Assembly (NCBI GenBank): GCA_015057455.1
Contig: SVEH01000025.1
Location: 1 to 47,557, forward strand
Reading direction: 5' to 3'
Source: Lachnospiraceae bacterium
GTDB lineage: Bacteria; Bacillota; Clostridia; Lachnospirales; Lachnospiraceae
DNA: 47,557 bases
Position numbers and translations under genes: made by a program. Positions 17,491-28,316 of this stretch are shown here, piece by piece. Numbering within the stretch: the stretch's first letter is position 1; the number at the start of each line of letters is the position of its first letter. The notes under the pieces were generated by a model. It was not told the DNA's origin. It made no database searches and saw only the letters and a list, made by a program, of their open reading frames with translations.

Positions 17491-17516
17491 AAATGATTTA
17501 TTTAAATAAATCATTT
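17491..17516. terminator. Palindromic hairpin behind the ABC-F gene
   Basis: A perfect 26-nt palindrome, AAATGATTTATTT followed by AAATAAATCATTT. It is AT-only apart from the TGA/TCA positions, so it is a weak terminator candidate. Confidence 0.45.
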
Positions 17517-17617
17517 ATAAGAATAGTAAAGATTGTTAATTTGCAAAAAAAGTAGTACAATTATATAGGAGCTTTTTAGTAGGTATTATGGAAGAATACA
17601 TAAAAAAGGAGAACACT

Positions 17618-19351
17618 ATGAAGATACTATTAAAAAGAGGAAAAGTTATCAACGTTTTTACTGGAGAAATTGAGGAAAGTGATGTTTTAATTGAGAATAA
17701 TGTCATAATAGGAGTTGGAGAATATAATGAAGATGATGCAGATATAATTAAAGATGTATCACATAAGTATATTTGTCCGGGGTTGATAGATGGACATATT
17801 CATATAGAAAGTACTATGCTTACACCTGTGGAGTTGGCTAAGGTAGTTTTAGCACATGGTACTACATCTATAGTAGCAGACCCACACGAAATAGCCAATG
17901 TATGTGGTATTGAAGGAATAGAATATATATTAGGAAAAAGTGAAGATATACCGTTGCACGTATATGTAATGTTACCATCATGTGTACCAGCTACGCAATT
18001 TGATGAATCAGCAACAGAGTTAATGGCTACAGATTTAGAACCATATTATGATGTGGAGAGGGTACTTGGCTTAGCAGAGATGATGAATTATCCAGGTGTT
18101 TTATCTGGAGATTTAAAAGTAAAAGAGAAAATACATGATGCTGTGGCACGCAATTTAGTAGTTGATGGACACGCACCTTTGGTTACTGGTAGAGATTTGG
18201 ATAGATATATTGCAGCAGGAATACAAAGTGATCATGAATGTTCTAATGAAGAAGAAGCGAAAGAACGTGTGCGTAAGGGACAGTGGGTTATGATAAGACA
18301 AGGAACAGCCGCACGTAATCTAGAAGGTCTTTTGCCGATGTTTAATGATAGATATAAGCATAGATGTATACTGGTAACTGATGATAGACATCCGTCAGAT
18401 TTATTAGAAGATGGACATATAGATAATATTATTAGATTGGCAGTTAAGAATGGAAAGTCAGTAATAACAGCTATACAGATGGCGACTATACAGGCTGCAC
18501 AATGTTTTAATTTACGATTAGTAGGTGCGATAGCACCTGGATATAGAGCGGATATACTTGTATTAGATGATTTAGAACAGTTTAAGGTAAGAGATGTTTA
18601 TTCAGAGGGAGAACAAGTTGTTGACAATGGTAAAGTTGTTCAAATAGAAGAACCTTGGATAGATGATGATTTATACGAAAGAATTTGCACTTCATTTCAC
18701 ATGAATGAAGTTTCTGAAAAAGATTTTGTAATAAAGCCAGAAGGTGTGGCAGATATAGATGGTATGAGTGAAGAAGAAGCGCAAAGGAAAGTACGAGTAA
18801 TAAAGATTATCGAAGAACAATTACTTACGCAAGAGTGGCAGACGCAGGTGAATTTAAAAAAGGACAATGGAATAGATATAGAAAGGGATATTCTTAAATT
18901 AGCTGTAATAGAAAGACATAATTATACTGGACATATAGGCTTAGGATATATATCAGGCATTGGATTAAAAGAGGGAGCTATTGCTGCATCAGTATCTCAT
19001 GATTCACATAATCTTATAGTTATAGGAACTAATGAAAAAGATATGGCACTAGCAGCGAACCATATAAAGAAATTAGAAGGTGGAAGTGTTGTAGTAAAAG
19101 ATGGACAGATACTTGCTGATATGCAACTTAAGATAGGTGGTCTTATGGCAGTAGAACCAGCTTCATATGTGGCTGAAAAGAACTTAAAAGTAAGAGAAAT
19201 GGTATATGAGTTGGGGGTACCTAAAGAGATAGAACCTTTTATGACTATGGCGTTTGTAAGTCTTCCAGTTATACCAGATATTAAGATGTCAACAAAAGGA
19301 TTAATAGATGTAAATAAACAAGAAAGAGTTTCTTTGTTTGTAGATGAATAG
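17618..19351 (+). CDS. ade: Adenine deaminase
   Basis: A 577-residue amidohydrolase-superfamily enzyme turning adenine into hypoxanthine and ammonia (purine salvage). CPGLIDGHIHIESTMLTP gives the first metal-binding histidines. VDGHAPLVTG, HECSNEEEA and VTDDRHPSDLLEDGHID are the other hallmarks. The C-terminal domain runs from about residue 420 (ERHNYTGHIGLGYISGIGL, then GGLMAVEPASYVAEK). ATG 17618 is chosen over 17588 because AAGGAG lies 6 nt upstream; it gives 577 residues, the length I recall for B. subtilis AdeC. Monocistronic, ending at the hairpin at 19419. Confidence 0.95.
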   Translation: MKILLKRGKVINVFTGEIEESDVLIENNVIIGVGEYNEDDADIIKDVSHKYICPGLIDGHIHIESTMLTPVELAKVVLAHGTTSIVADPHEIANVCGIEGIEYILGKSEDIPLHVYVMLPSCVPATQFDESATELMATDLEPYYDVERVLGLAEMMNYPGVLSGDLKVKEKIHDAVARNLVVDGHAPLVTGRDLDRYIAAGIQSDHECSNEEEAKERVRKGQWVMIRQGTAARNLEGLLPMFNDRYKHRCILVTDDRHPSDLLEDGHIDNIIRLAVKNGKSVITAIQMATIQAAQCFNLRLVGAIAPGYRADILVLDDLEQFKVRDVYSEGEQVVDNGKVVQIEEPWIDDDLYERICTSFHMNEVSEKDFVIKPEGVADIDGMSEEEAQRKVRVIKIIEEQLLTQEWQTQVNLKKDNGIDIERDILKLAVIERHNYTGHIGLGYISGIGLKEGAIAASVSHDSHNLIVIGTNEKDMALAANHIKKLEGGSVVVKDGQILADMQLKIGGLMAVEPASYVAEKNLKVREMVYELGVPKEIEPFMTMAFVSLPVIPDIKMSTKGLIDVNKQERVSLFVDE

Positions 19352-19418
19352 AAAAATAGATAGAACAAAGATGACTTGTAAGCATATCTTATTAAAATAA
19401 TAAATAATAATAAAGTCT

Positions 19419-19451
19419 CTTGGGTTACATTTTTTATAAATGTAACCCAAG
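19419..19451 (+). terminator. Terminator behind ade
   Basis: CTTGGGTTACATTT (19419-19432) pairs perfectly with AAATGTAACCCAAG (19438-19451), 14 bp with a 5-nt loop. Confidence 0.75.
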
Positions 19452-19569
19452 TGTAACTAAAAATTGATATATTTATTTTAAAGGAAAATTAAAAGGGAAT
19501 AAAATTTAAGTAGATAAAGTTAATATAAAGTGGTTTGGTTATTAAATGGCATAGAATGGAGGATGTTGT

Positions 19570-20250
19570 ATGTCAGTGGTGAAGAAAATCAAAAACATGG
19601 ATACAATGAAAAAAGCAGTTATAGTTAGTGTATGGGGAGCTCTTGTTTCAGGAGTTGTTGCTTGTATGGGATCAAGTATGACAGTTTTTATGGATTTTTG
19701 TAGATGTCTTCTTGAAGGTGCTATGACAGTTGTAACATATATTGTATTTTTGAAAATTAATAAACAAGCTGTATCTAAGAGAAAAGAAACTGTTTTACAA
19801 GAAAGCATTAGATTTGTAACTGGTTTAGTTATGATTTGTACAAGCATATTATTAGCTACAGTAAGTATGGCTTCTTTTTCACCAGTAATAGCTGAAGGCA
19901 ATAACATTCCATCTTTATTTACAACAGGCATATGTACATGTATTAACTTTAAAATATATAGAAATTATAAGAAGGATTTAGAGAAGAATAATAATCATAT
20001 TGTAAGAGCACAATATACAATGTACAGATTAAAAACTTGTATAAATTCATTTGTATTATTTGTAATTGGAATTATGATATTTGCACCATCATGGAGTATG
20101 ATACCATATATTGATTTGGTAGGAACATGTATTATTGCTGTAGTTATGTTAAACGAAGGTATTAAGAATATGAAGAGTATAGAGACAAAACTTACAAAAA
20201 CATCATGGCGTAAGGTTAGACGCATAGTAAGTTTCGTAACTAGCTTATAA
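19570..20250 (+). CDS. CDF-like membrane protein lacking the usual metal-binding residues
   Basis: A 226-residue membrane protein with about six hydrophobic segments. The arrangement resembles cation diffusion facilitators: TM1-TM2 around VSGVVACMGSSMTVFMDFCR, a basic loop, then INFKIYRNYKKDLEKNNNHI leading to a pair of final segments and a closing VMLNEGIKNMKSIE. The paired HxxxD/DxxxD metal ligands of TM2 and TM5 are not present. Only one Asp (MDFCRC) is in TM2, and TM5 (RLKTCINSFVLF) has none. The cytoplasmic C-terminal domain is absent, replaced by a short basic tail. It may be a derived family no longer moving zinc or manganese. GGAGG precedes the ATG. Confidence 0.55.
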   Translation: MSVVKKIKNMDTMKKAVIVSVWGALVSGVVACMGSSMTVFMDFCRCLLEGAMTVVTYIVFLKINKQAVSKRKETVLQESIRFVTGLVMICTSILLATVSMASFSPVIAEGNNIPSLFTTGICTCINFKIYRNYKKDLEKNNNHIVRAQYTMYRLKTCINSFVLFVIGIMIFAPSWSMIPYIDLVGTCIIAVVMLNEGIKNMKSIETKLTKTSWRKVRRIVSFVTSL

Positions 20251-20336
20251 TGGGACAAACTTATAATATTATAAATAGTTTACAATATAAATGATAAAAA
20301 TTGTATTAATATTTAATAAGAAATAGGTCAATAATC

Positions 20337-20399
20337 AAGTATACTATAATATGATGACGCTTTCTAATAGAAATGTGTTCGTTATATTATAGTATATTT
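20337..20399. terminator. Long AT-rich hairpin ahead of glnS
   Basis: AAGTATACTATAATAT (20337-20352) pairs with ATATTATAGTATATTT (20384-20399), 16 bp with one G-U, 31-nt loop, then a T tract into 20402. It lies between the CDF-like gene and glnS, and could be a terminator of the first or a leader element of the second. Confidence 0.5.
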
Positions 20400-20502
20400 T
20401 TTGTTAGTTTAGGGCTTGACTATTGTAATGGGGATTTGGTATTATTTTATAGAATGCTTAAATGGATTAAATTGGACAATTAATATAAAAAAGGAGATAT
20501 TT

Positions 20503-22185
20503 ATGGGTACAGATAACATAAATGAAGAGGTAGTTTCTAAAAACTTTATAGAACAAATTATAGACGAGGATTTAGCAAGTGGAAAGTGTAATAAAGACAT
20601 TATTACAAGATTCCCACCAGAGCCAAATGGATATTTACATATAGGACATGCAAAATCAATATTATTAAATTATGGATTAGCGCAGAAGTATAATGGAAAG
20701 TTTAATCTAAGATTTGATGATACTAATCCAACAAAAGAAAAGACAGAATTTGTTGAATCAATTAAGAAAGATGTTGAGTGGATTGGTGGTAAGTTTGATG
20801 ACAGATTATTCTTTGCATCAGATTATTTTGAACAAATGTATGAGTGTGCTATTAAGTTAATAAAAAAAGGCAAAGCATATGTATGTGATTTGACACCAGA
20901 TGAGATAAGAGAATATAGAGGTACTCTTACTGAGCCAGGTAAGAATAGTCCATATAGAGATAGAAGTGTAGGAGAAAACCTTGATCTATTCGAGAGAATG
21001 AAGAATGGAGAATTTGAAGATGGAGCTAAGGTTCTTCGTGCCAAAATAGATATGAAATCATCTAACATTAATATGAGAGATCCTATTATTTATAGAATTG
21101 CAAGAATGACACATCACAATACAGGGGATAAGTGGTGCATTTATCCAATGTATGATTTTGCTCATCCAATAGAGGATGCAATAGAGAATATTACACATTC
21201 TATATGTACTCTTGAGTTTGAGGATCATAGACCGTTATATGATTGGGTAGTTAATGAATGTGAATTTGTTAATCCGCCAAGACAGATAGAGTTTGCAAAG
21301 ATGTATTTAACAAATGTTATTACAGGTAAAAGATATATTAAGAAATTAGTTGAAGATGGAATTGTTGATGGATGGGATGATCCTAGACTTGTATCTATAG
21401 CAGCACTTAGAAGAAGAGGATTTACGCCAGAGTCAATTAAGCTATTTATGGAATTATGTGGTGTATCTAAGAGTAATAGCTCTGTAGATTATGCTATGTT
21501 AGAATATTGTATAAGAGAAGACCTTAAGTTAAAAGTGCCAAGAGTAATGGCAATACTTGACCCAATTAAGCTTATTATTACAAATTACCCTAAGGATGAG
21601 GTGGAATATGTAGATGTTCCTAATAATGTAGAGAATGAAGAATTAGGTTCAAGAAAGCTTCCATTCTCAGGTGAACTATATATTGAAAGAGATGACTTTA
21701 TGATAGTTCCACCTAAGAAGTATTTTAGATTATTCCCTGGAAACGAAGTAAGACTTATGCAAGGATACTTTGTTAAATGTGAAGATTATAAAACAGATGA
21801 GAACGGCAGTGTAACAGAAGTGTATTGTACATATGATGTTGAAACTAAGAGTGGTTCAGGATTTACTGGAAGAAAAGTAAAGGGAACTATTCATTGGGTT
21901 GATGCTAAGAATGCTGTTCCGGCAGAAGTTAGACTATATGAGAACATAGTTGATGAAGAAAAAGGTGTATATAATGAAGATGGTTCTTTAAATCTTAATC
22001 CTAATTCACTTACAGTTCTTAAGAATTGTTATGTTGAACCTAGTTTAAAAGATGCAGAGCCACTTAGCAAATATCAATTTGTACGTAATGGATTCTTCTG
22101 TGTAGACAGTAAAGATTCTAAGCCAGGTAATTTAGTATTTAATAGAATAGTATCACTTAAGAGTTCATATAAGCCAAATAAATAA
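20503..22185 (+). CDS. glnS: Glutamine--tRNA ligase
   Basis: A 560-residue class I synthetase. [18 protein letters not shown] is the HIGH motif of the GlnRS/GluRS group. [14 protein letters not shown] and [32 protein letters not shown] are characteristic of GlnRS specifically. The KMSKS-like loop is in the R-I-K/MYLTN-V region. The C-terminal half is the GlnRS beta-barrel anticodon-binding part. ATG 20503 is preferred, with AAGGAG 6 nt upstream; an earlier in-frame start at 20416 lacks a site. Most Firmicutes make Gln-tRNA through GatCAB, so a dedicated GlnRS points to a clostridial lineage with this enzyme. Confidence 0.95.
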   Translation: MGTDNINEEVVSKNFIEQIIDEDLASGKCNKDIITRFPPEPNGYLHIGHAKSILLNYGLAQKYNGKFNLRFDDTNPTKEKTEFVESIKKDVEWIGGKFDDRLFFASDYFEQMYECAIKLIKKGKAYVCDLTPDEIREYRGTLTEPGKNSPYRDRSVGENLDLFERMKNGEFEDGAKVLRAKIDMKSSNINMRDPIIYRIARMTHHNTGDKWCIYPMYDFAHPIEDAIENITHSICTLEFEDHRPLYDWVVNECEFVNPPRQIEFAKMYLTNVITGKRYIKKLVEDGIVDGWDDPRLVSIAALRRRGFTPESIKLFMELCGVSKSNSSVDYAMLEYCIREDLKLKVPRVMAILDPIKLIITNYPKDEVEYVDVPNNVENEELGSRKLPFSGELYIERDDFMIVPPKKYFRLFPGNEVRLMQGYFVKCEDYKTDENGSVTEVYCTYDVETKSGSGFTGRKVKGTIHWVDAKNAVPAEVRLYENIVDEEKGVYNEDGSLNLNPNSLTVLKNCYVEPSLKDAEPLSKYQFVRNGFFCVDSKDSKPGNLVFNRIVSLKSSYKPNK

Positions 22186-22186
22186 T

Positions 22187-22227
22187 AATTTGTAGTTTAG
22201 GCCCCTGTCGTTCATTCCGACAGGGGC
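22187..22227 (+). terminator. Terminator with AATTTGTAG lead and CCCCTGTC hairpin
   Basis: AATTTGTAG (22187-22195) is followed by GCCCCTGTCG (22201-22210), a 7-nt loop and CGACAGGGGC (22218-22227). It sits between convergent glnS and the DUF6062-like gene. The same hairpin sequence recurs at 43686 and 47450. Confidence 0.85.
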
Positions 22228-22273
22228 CTGATTTTGGAGAATTTCTATGCCTTTCTTAATTTCAAGCGCTAGC

Positions 22274-22999
22274 TCAATCTACAGATATTCCATTAGTTTT
22301 TAGAATAGTTCTTTCGATAGCATCTTTAGAGTTCTTCCAAGGTTCATCTTTGTATCTATAGTCGAATTTATCGATGTACCAATCTAGGTCAGCATCTACT
22401 CTTTTTAAATTCTCAATTGTAATAGTGTTTAAATCGTGTACAAATTCACCTAGATGTGAGCCGTTTAATGTGTTTAGTGCTGCTTGATAGAGCATTTCAT
22501 AATGTTTTATACAGAAACCTTTACTAGAGTTGAATTTTTTCTTAAATGATGTCTCATCAATAGTATCTTTTTTATATAGATATAGTATGGTTGCAATATA
22601 TCTATTAAATGTAGCGTCTATCTTATTACAAATAAAACATGAATTATTGTGTGCAATAATATATTCTGATATTGGTGATAATGTATTCTTTTTAAATAAG
22701 ATATTTCTAGAGAGGGATTTGGTTGCAAGTTTTTCTATATCACCAATTCTATTAAATAAATGGGTTTTTAAAATATTGGCTAGACCAAGACTATTTTGTT
22801 TTTTATATAGTTTTAAAATGTGGTTATTGCAAAAGCCTTCTTTATTAGTTTGTTCTCGAATATCTTCTTCCATGTAACTAGGTCCTAATGTAAAGTCCAG
22901 GGCATCTTGTTCTAGTTTTGAATATAAATGACATAATGGACATTCGCAATCTTCGTTAAAGGCGTCATTTACAGGTATTGTATATAATTGTTCTTTCAT
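22274..22999 (-). CDS. DUF6062-like cysteine-containing protein
   Basis: A 241-residue cytoplasmic protein without membrane segment. It has paired cysteine motifs: CECPLC (18-23), C-x2-H in GFCNNHILKLY, CFICNK in the middle, and C-x2-H in GFCIKHYEML. These repeat as two C-x2-C/C-x2-H units, suggesting two zinc-binding sites. I associate this pattern with the DUF6062 family of Clostridia; its function is unknown. GGAGG lies 7 nt before the ATG. It is transcribed alone and ends at the terminator shared with glnS. Confidence 0.7.
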   Translation of the reverse strand: MKEQLYTIPVNDAFNEDCECPLCHLYSKLEQDALDFTLGPSYMEEDIREQTNKEGFCNNHILKLYKKQNSLGLANILKTHLFNRIGDIEKLATKSLSRNILFKKNTLSPISEYIIAHNNSCFICNKIDATFNRYIATILYLYKKDTIDETSFKKKFNSSKGFCIKHYEMLYQAALNTLNGSHLGEFVHDLNTITIENLKRVDADLDWYIDKFDYRYKDEPWKNSKDAIERTILKTNGISVD

Positions 23000-23287
23000 T
23001 ATTAATCCTCCATAGGTAATGTTTTGATTCTTAAAACTATAGAATTATATGATTTCAATAAAACAAAGCATTTTAATCATCTAAATAGAGTATATCAAAA
23101 GAATGTAAAATAAAAAAGTTTAATATTTTGTTGTGTAGTCAAATAGCTGAATAATGATGAATAATTCTATGATATATTTTTATTGAATAGGGTAAGAAAT
23201 CTTAGTTGACGAATATGTAAAATTATGGTAGCTTAATAATGAAATTTAGTAACTGTTATATTTAAATAATGTTAAAGAGGGATTGTT

Positions 23288-24157
23288 ATGAATATAGTAC
23301 AAAAAGGCAATGATGTATATTTGTATGAGGTTAGAGATTTTGATTTGGCCCAAACATTAGAATGTGGTCAGTGTTTTAGGTTTCATAAAATTAAAGATAA
23401 TGAATATATTGTTATTGCTCATCATATAATGCAAAGAGTAGGCCAAGTTGAAGATACAGTTATATTTTATGATTGTACGTTAGATATCTTTAATAAAGTA
23501 TGGTATGAATACTTTGATTTGGGTACAGATTATAAGGTGATTAAGGATTATTTATTGCAATATGATGATAAATTAAAAGAGGCAATAGAACAAAAGCATG
23601 GCATAAGAATATTGAAACAAGAGTTTTTTGAGAATTTATTATCATTTATAATTTCACAAAATAAACAGATACCTCATATTAAGAAAATTGTTGATGATAT
23701 TGCAACAGCATATGGAGATAAATTGGGAGAATATGAAGGAAAAGAATACTATAGTTTTCCAACAGTTGAGCAGATAAGCAAAGTTACAGAGGATGATTTT
23801 AGAACTTTAAAAACAGGTTTTAGAGCGCCATATCTATGTAATGCAATTAGTTTGGTGGCTAGTGGGAATATAAGTTATGATGAACTACAAGAATTGTCTT
23901 CAAAGGAAGTAGAAGATAGATTAACAACAATTAAAGGTGTAGGAACTAAGGTGGCTAATTGTGTAATGCTTTTTTCATTAGGAAGAAGAGAAGCTTTTCC
24001 AGTAGATGTATGGATTCATAGAATTATGGAACAGCTATATTATAATGGAGAGAAAGCTAAAAAAGAAGAAATAATGGCATTTGCCAAGGAACATTTTGGA
24101 GAGTACGGGGGATATGCACAGCAATATTTATTCTTCTATGCAAGAGATGGCAAGTAA
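23288..24157 (+). CDS. 8-oxoguanine DNA glycosylase, OGG1 type
   Basis: A 289-residue bifunctional glycosylase/AP lyase of the HhH-GPD superfamily that removes 8-oxoguanine from DNA. The N-terminal OGG_N part has LAQTLECGQCFRFHK. The helix-hairpin-helix reads IKGVGTKVANCVMLF, with the catalytic lysine at 221. PVDVWIHRIM holds the catalytic Asp at 240, giving the same 19-residue spacing as human K249/D268. The closing YGGYAQQYLFFYARD is also typical. It is a stand-alone gene with AGAGGG ahead of the ATG. The most common bacterial alternative is MutM, so this is a eukaryote-type OGG1 relative as found in clostridia. Confidence 0.92.
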   Translation: MNIVQKGNDVYLYEVRDFDLAQTLECGQCFRFHKIKDNEYIVIAHHIMQRVGQVEDTVIFYDCTLDIFNKVWYEYFDLGTDYKVIKDYLLQYDDKLKEAIEQKHGIRILKQEFFENLLSFIISQNKQIPHIKKIVDDIATAYGDKLGEYEGKEYYSFPTVEQISKVTEDDFRTLKTGFRAPYLCNAISLVASGNISYDELQELSSKEVEDRLTTIKGVGTKVANCVMLFSLGRREAFPVDVWIHRIMEQLYYNGEKAKKEEIMAFAKEHFGEYGGYAQQYLFFYARDGK

Positions 24158-24206
24158 TGCATATGAAAAATAATTGTATATATTATATTGATGGTATTGT
24201 TATATT

Positions 24207-24259
24207 TGTTATTTAATGATAAATAACAAATAATAAATAACAAGTAATAAATAACAAGT
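24207..24259. repeat. Hairpin and three tandem 14-nt repeats
   Basis: TGTTATTTA (24207-24215) pairs with TAAATAACA (24220-24228). Three copies of AATAAATAACAAGT follow at 24218-24231 (diverged), 24232-24245 and 24246-24259. The element lies between the glycosylase gene and the groESL promoter. It may be a weak terminator with slippage expansion. Confidence 0.55.
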
Positions 24260-24303
24260 AATATTTGAAATGTGAAATAATTATGAAATTTAAAAAAAAC
24301 ATA

Positions 24304-24332
24304 TTGCAAAAATTGGAAAAAGTGTTATTATA
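24304..24332 (+). promoter_or_regulatory. Putative groESL promoter
   Basis: TTGCAA (24304-24309) and TATTAT (24326-24331) are spaced by 16 nt, just upstream of the CIRCE element. The -35 is a poor match, so the exact promoter is uncertain, although its position relative to CIRCE is as expected. Confidence 0.4.
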
Positions 24333-24339
24333 TATATTG

Positions 24340-24366
24340 TTAGCACTCTAAGAGAATGAGTGCTAA
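24340..24366 (+). promoter_or_regulatory. CIRCE operator (HrcA binding site)
   Basis: TTAGCACTC-N9-GAGTGCTAA, a perfect match to the CIRCE consensus, 65 nt before the groES start. HrcA binding here represses groESL until heat shock. The hrcA gene is not in the window. Confidence 0.97.
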
Positions 24367-24431
24367 ATAAAACTAATGATAATTATTATAATAATCATAA
24401 AACATTATTGAATTGGTTAGGAGGAATCATA

Positions 24432-24719
24432 ATGAAATTAATACCATTAGGAGATAAGGTAGTGTTAAAACAAGCAGAGGTAGAAGAGACTACAAAGTCA
24501 GGAATTATACTTACAGCATCAGCAAAGGAAAAACCACAATATGCAGATGTAATAGCAGTTGGACCAGGTGGAATGGTTGATGGCAAAGAAGTAGCTATGC
24601 AAGTGAAGGTTGGAGATAAAGTAATTTACTCTAAGTATGCAGGTACTGAGGTTAAACTTGAAGATGAAGAATATATGGTTGTTAGACAAAGTGATATAGT
24701 AGCAATCGTAGAAGATTAA
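24432..24719 (+). CDS. groES: Co-chaperonin GroES
   Basis: A 95-residue chaperonin cap protein. MKLIPLGDKVVLKQAEVEE is the family N-terminus. The mobile loop is TTKSGIILTASAKEKPQ, and GDKVIYSKYAGTEVKLEDEE follows. The C-terminus DIVAIVED is typical. The ATG at 24432 has AGGAGG about 7 nt upstream; a longer in-frame GTG frame starts inside the CIRCE right arm and is not used. It forms an operon with groEL 48 nt downstream, under CIRCE control. GroES closes the GroEL chamber during ATP-driven folding. Confidence 0.98.
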   Translation: MKLIPLGDKVVLKQAEVEETTKSGIILTASAKEKPQYADVIAVGPGGMVDGKEVAMQVKVGDKVIYSKYAGTEVKLEDEEYMVVRQSDIVAIVED

Positions 24720-24755
24720 GATTATATTGATTTAAGGTATAATATAGAATTTTAG

Positions 24756-26390
<1,635 letters not shown>

Positions 26391-26485
26391 TAAATTATAG
26401 TAGTAAAATTAATAAGTAAATATAGAAAAATATGTAAATTTATATCACATTTTATTAGAAAATAAGGTATAATAAATATATGATG

Positions 26486-26565
26486 AATCTGTCGGTACAA
26501 GGATTTTTATTATAATATACAAAATATTTTGGATTTTATAGTTTTAGTTTTTGTATCGACAGATT
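26486..26565. terminator. Long-loop inverted repeat behind groEL
   Basis: AATCTGTCGGTACAA (26486-26500) pairs with TTGTATCGACAGATT (26551-26565), 15 bp with one G-U, around a 50-nt AT-rich loop, then TTT. It lies 95 nt after the groEL stop and could be a terminator. Confidence 0.5.
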
Positions 26566-26632
26566 TTTCCATGTATATTCAATAAATTATAACAGTATGA
26601 ATAATATTATGTGTAATAAGGGAGTGGCATAG

Positions 26633-28105
26633 ATGGATGAGAGAATTAAAATTGTAAATAAGTATCAGTATTATATGGGTATAGTGCTACATATATTTAT
26701 TGCAATATGCTATGTGATTTTGTATGCGTTAAAAACAATACCACAAATAGCAGTTATTATTTTGCCAATTGTTTGTTCAATAAATATTATTGTAGATATT
26801 GTTTGTTATAAGAATATGAAGAATAACCCCAATTATATGTATGTAACCAATATATGTATGGCGGTACTATATATTTGTATGTTATTATTTTCAGAATGTG
26901 ATAGTTGCTACATGTTGGGAATTGTATTCATGGGTGTATCAATGTTATATTATAGTGTTAAGTTAATGGTAATAACATCTATATGGGTTTTTATTCCTAA
27001 TGTTGTTGCAATAATTAGAATTTTAACTACTCAAAAAATGTTATCTGGTAAACCGATGGATGAAGGAGATGTTATTGTTCAATCAGGTGGTATAGTATTT
27101 GCAATATTTGTATTTATGGTTAATACATATATGTCAAATTGGTTTAATGAGCAAAAATTAAATATCATAAGAGAAGAAAGTGAGAAAAATGAAGAGTTGC
27201 TAAAGGATGTACTTGAAACTGCAGAGGTTGTTAAGAAAAGTGCAGACGAAAGTAATGTTAATATGAAGGAACTTGATACAGCTATGGCTACGTCAATTCA
27301 TATATATAGAGCAATTTCACAAGGTAATACAGATAATGCACAAATAGCAGAAAAACAAGCAGAAATGACAACTAAGATAACAAGATTAATTGATTCAGTA
27401 CTAAGTAAAACTGATGGGGCTATGGATGTTTCAGACGCATCAATAAGATACTTAAAAGAAGGAAAAGAATCAATGACAGAATTAAAGGAGCAATCAGCTA
27501 ATTTAATAGCATTTAATAAAGAAGTTTTAAAAACAATTAATGAGTTTGTTGAAAATGCTAGAAGTGTAAAGGCAATTACAGATGGAATTAATGATATCTC
27601 TTCACAAACAAATCTTTTATCATTAAATGCATCTATTGAAAGTGCTAGAGCAGGAGAAGCTGGTAGAGGATTTGCAATTGTAGCAGATGAGATAAGAAAA
27701 CTTGCAGATGAAACAGGTTCATTGACAAAGAATATAGCATCTATAGTAAGTGACCTAGAAGTTAATGCAGTAAAAGCACAAGAAGTTGTAGAAAAAGTAG
27801 TTGTGGCTATTAATGATGAGAATGTTACTATTGATAATACAATGGATAAATTTGAGAATATGCAAGAGGGAATACAAGAATTAGATGTTGATATGAAAGA
27901 TATATATGAACAAACTAAGAAGGTTGTAGATTATAATAATCAAATTATAGGTAATGTAGAGAGATTATTTGCATCTTCTGAGGAAGTTACAGCATATGCA
28001 GAAGAGGCATTGGCATTGACAGAAGAGAATAAATTAAAAACTCATGAGACAAAAGTGTTAATGGATGGATTACTAGATGTTACAGAAAAACTTGTAGCTG
28101 AGTAA
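26633..28105 (+). CDS. Methyl-accepting chemotaxis protein with multi-TM N-terminus
   Basis: A 490-residue chemoreceptor. The N-terminal half up to about residue 165 has about six hydrophobic segments with only short outside loops, and no periplasmic or extracellular ligand domain and no HAMP. A long coiled coil follows from about residue 180, with the conserved tip [41 protein letters not shown] at about 318-358 that couples to CheA/CheW. The rest is the returning helix of the hairpin. Sensing must therefore happen in or near the membrane. No che or flagellar genes are close by. GGGAG precedes the ATG. Confidence 0.92.
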   Translation: MDERIKIVNKYQYYMGIVLHIFIAICYVILYALKTIPQIAVIILPIVCSINIIVDIVCYKNMKNNPNYMYVTNICMAVLYICMLLFSECDSCYMLGIVFMGVSMLYYSVKLMVITSIWVFIPNVVAIIRILTTQKMLSGKPMDEGDVIVQSGGIVFAIFVFMVNTYMSNWFNEQKLNIIREESEKNEELLKDVLETAEVVKKSADESNVNMKELDTAMATSIHIYRAISQGNTDNAQIAEKQAEMTTKITRLIDSVLSKTDGAMDVSDASIRYLKEGKESMTELKEQSANLIAFNKEVLKTINEFVENARSVKAITDGINDISSQTNLLSLNASIESARAGEAGRGFAIVADEIRKLADETGSLTKNIASIVSDLEVNAVKAQEVVEKVVVAINDENVTIDNTMDKFENMQEGIQELDVDMKDIYEQTKKVVDYNNQIIGNVERLFASSEEVTAYAEEALALTEENKLKTHETKVLMDGLLDVTEKLVAE

Positions 28106-28190
28106 GCAATATTATAGAAGTATGGCTAATATATAAATATTTAGTGTTAAATCTATAGGGACATATAATTATAGAGTGTTCATAAGTTAT

Positions 28191-28236
28191 AAAAATAAGC
28201 CAAGAGTCATATAAGTGACAAACTTGGCTTATTTTT
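28191..28236. terminator. Terminator behind the chemoreceptor gene
   Basis: AAAAATAAGCCAAG (28191-28204) pairs with CTTGGCTTATTTTT (28223-28236), 14 bp, 18-nt loop, with a T tract. Confidence 0.8.
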
Positions 28237-28240
28237 GTTT

Positions 28241-28265
28241 TGCAGAAAAGTACAACCTGAGATTG
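28241..28265. repeat. Intergenic repeat, copy C
   Basis: TGCAG-AAAAG-TACAAC-CTGAGATTG matches the copy at 15720-15744 at 22 of 25 positions, again directly behind a terminator. The right-hand part of the element seen at 15760-15794 is not evident here. Confidence 0.5.
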
Positions 28266-28316
28266 CTTTGCTCTGACGATATATTTTGACTTGCTTAATT
28301 TGTTGATGTACGTTAT

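Noticed and set aside
20416..20502. 29-residue N-terminal extension of glnS
   Set aside because: It has no ribosome binding site and is not part of the GlnRS family; AAGGAG marks 20503.
24207..24259. CRISPR-like array
   Set aside because: The units are 14 nt, contiguous and without spacers, so it is a simple tandem repeat.
24360..24431. GTG-started N-terminal extension of groES
   Set aside because: It would begin inside the CIRCE right arm; the ATG at 24432 has a proper site and matches the family N-terminus.
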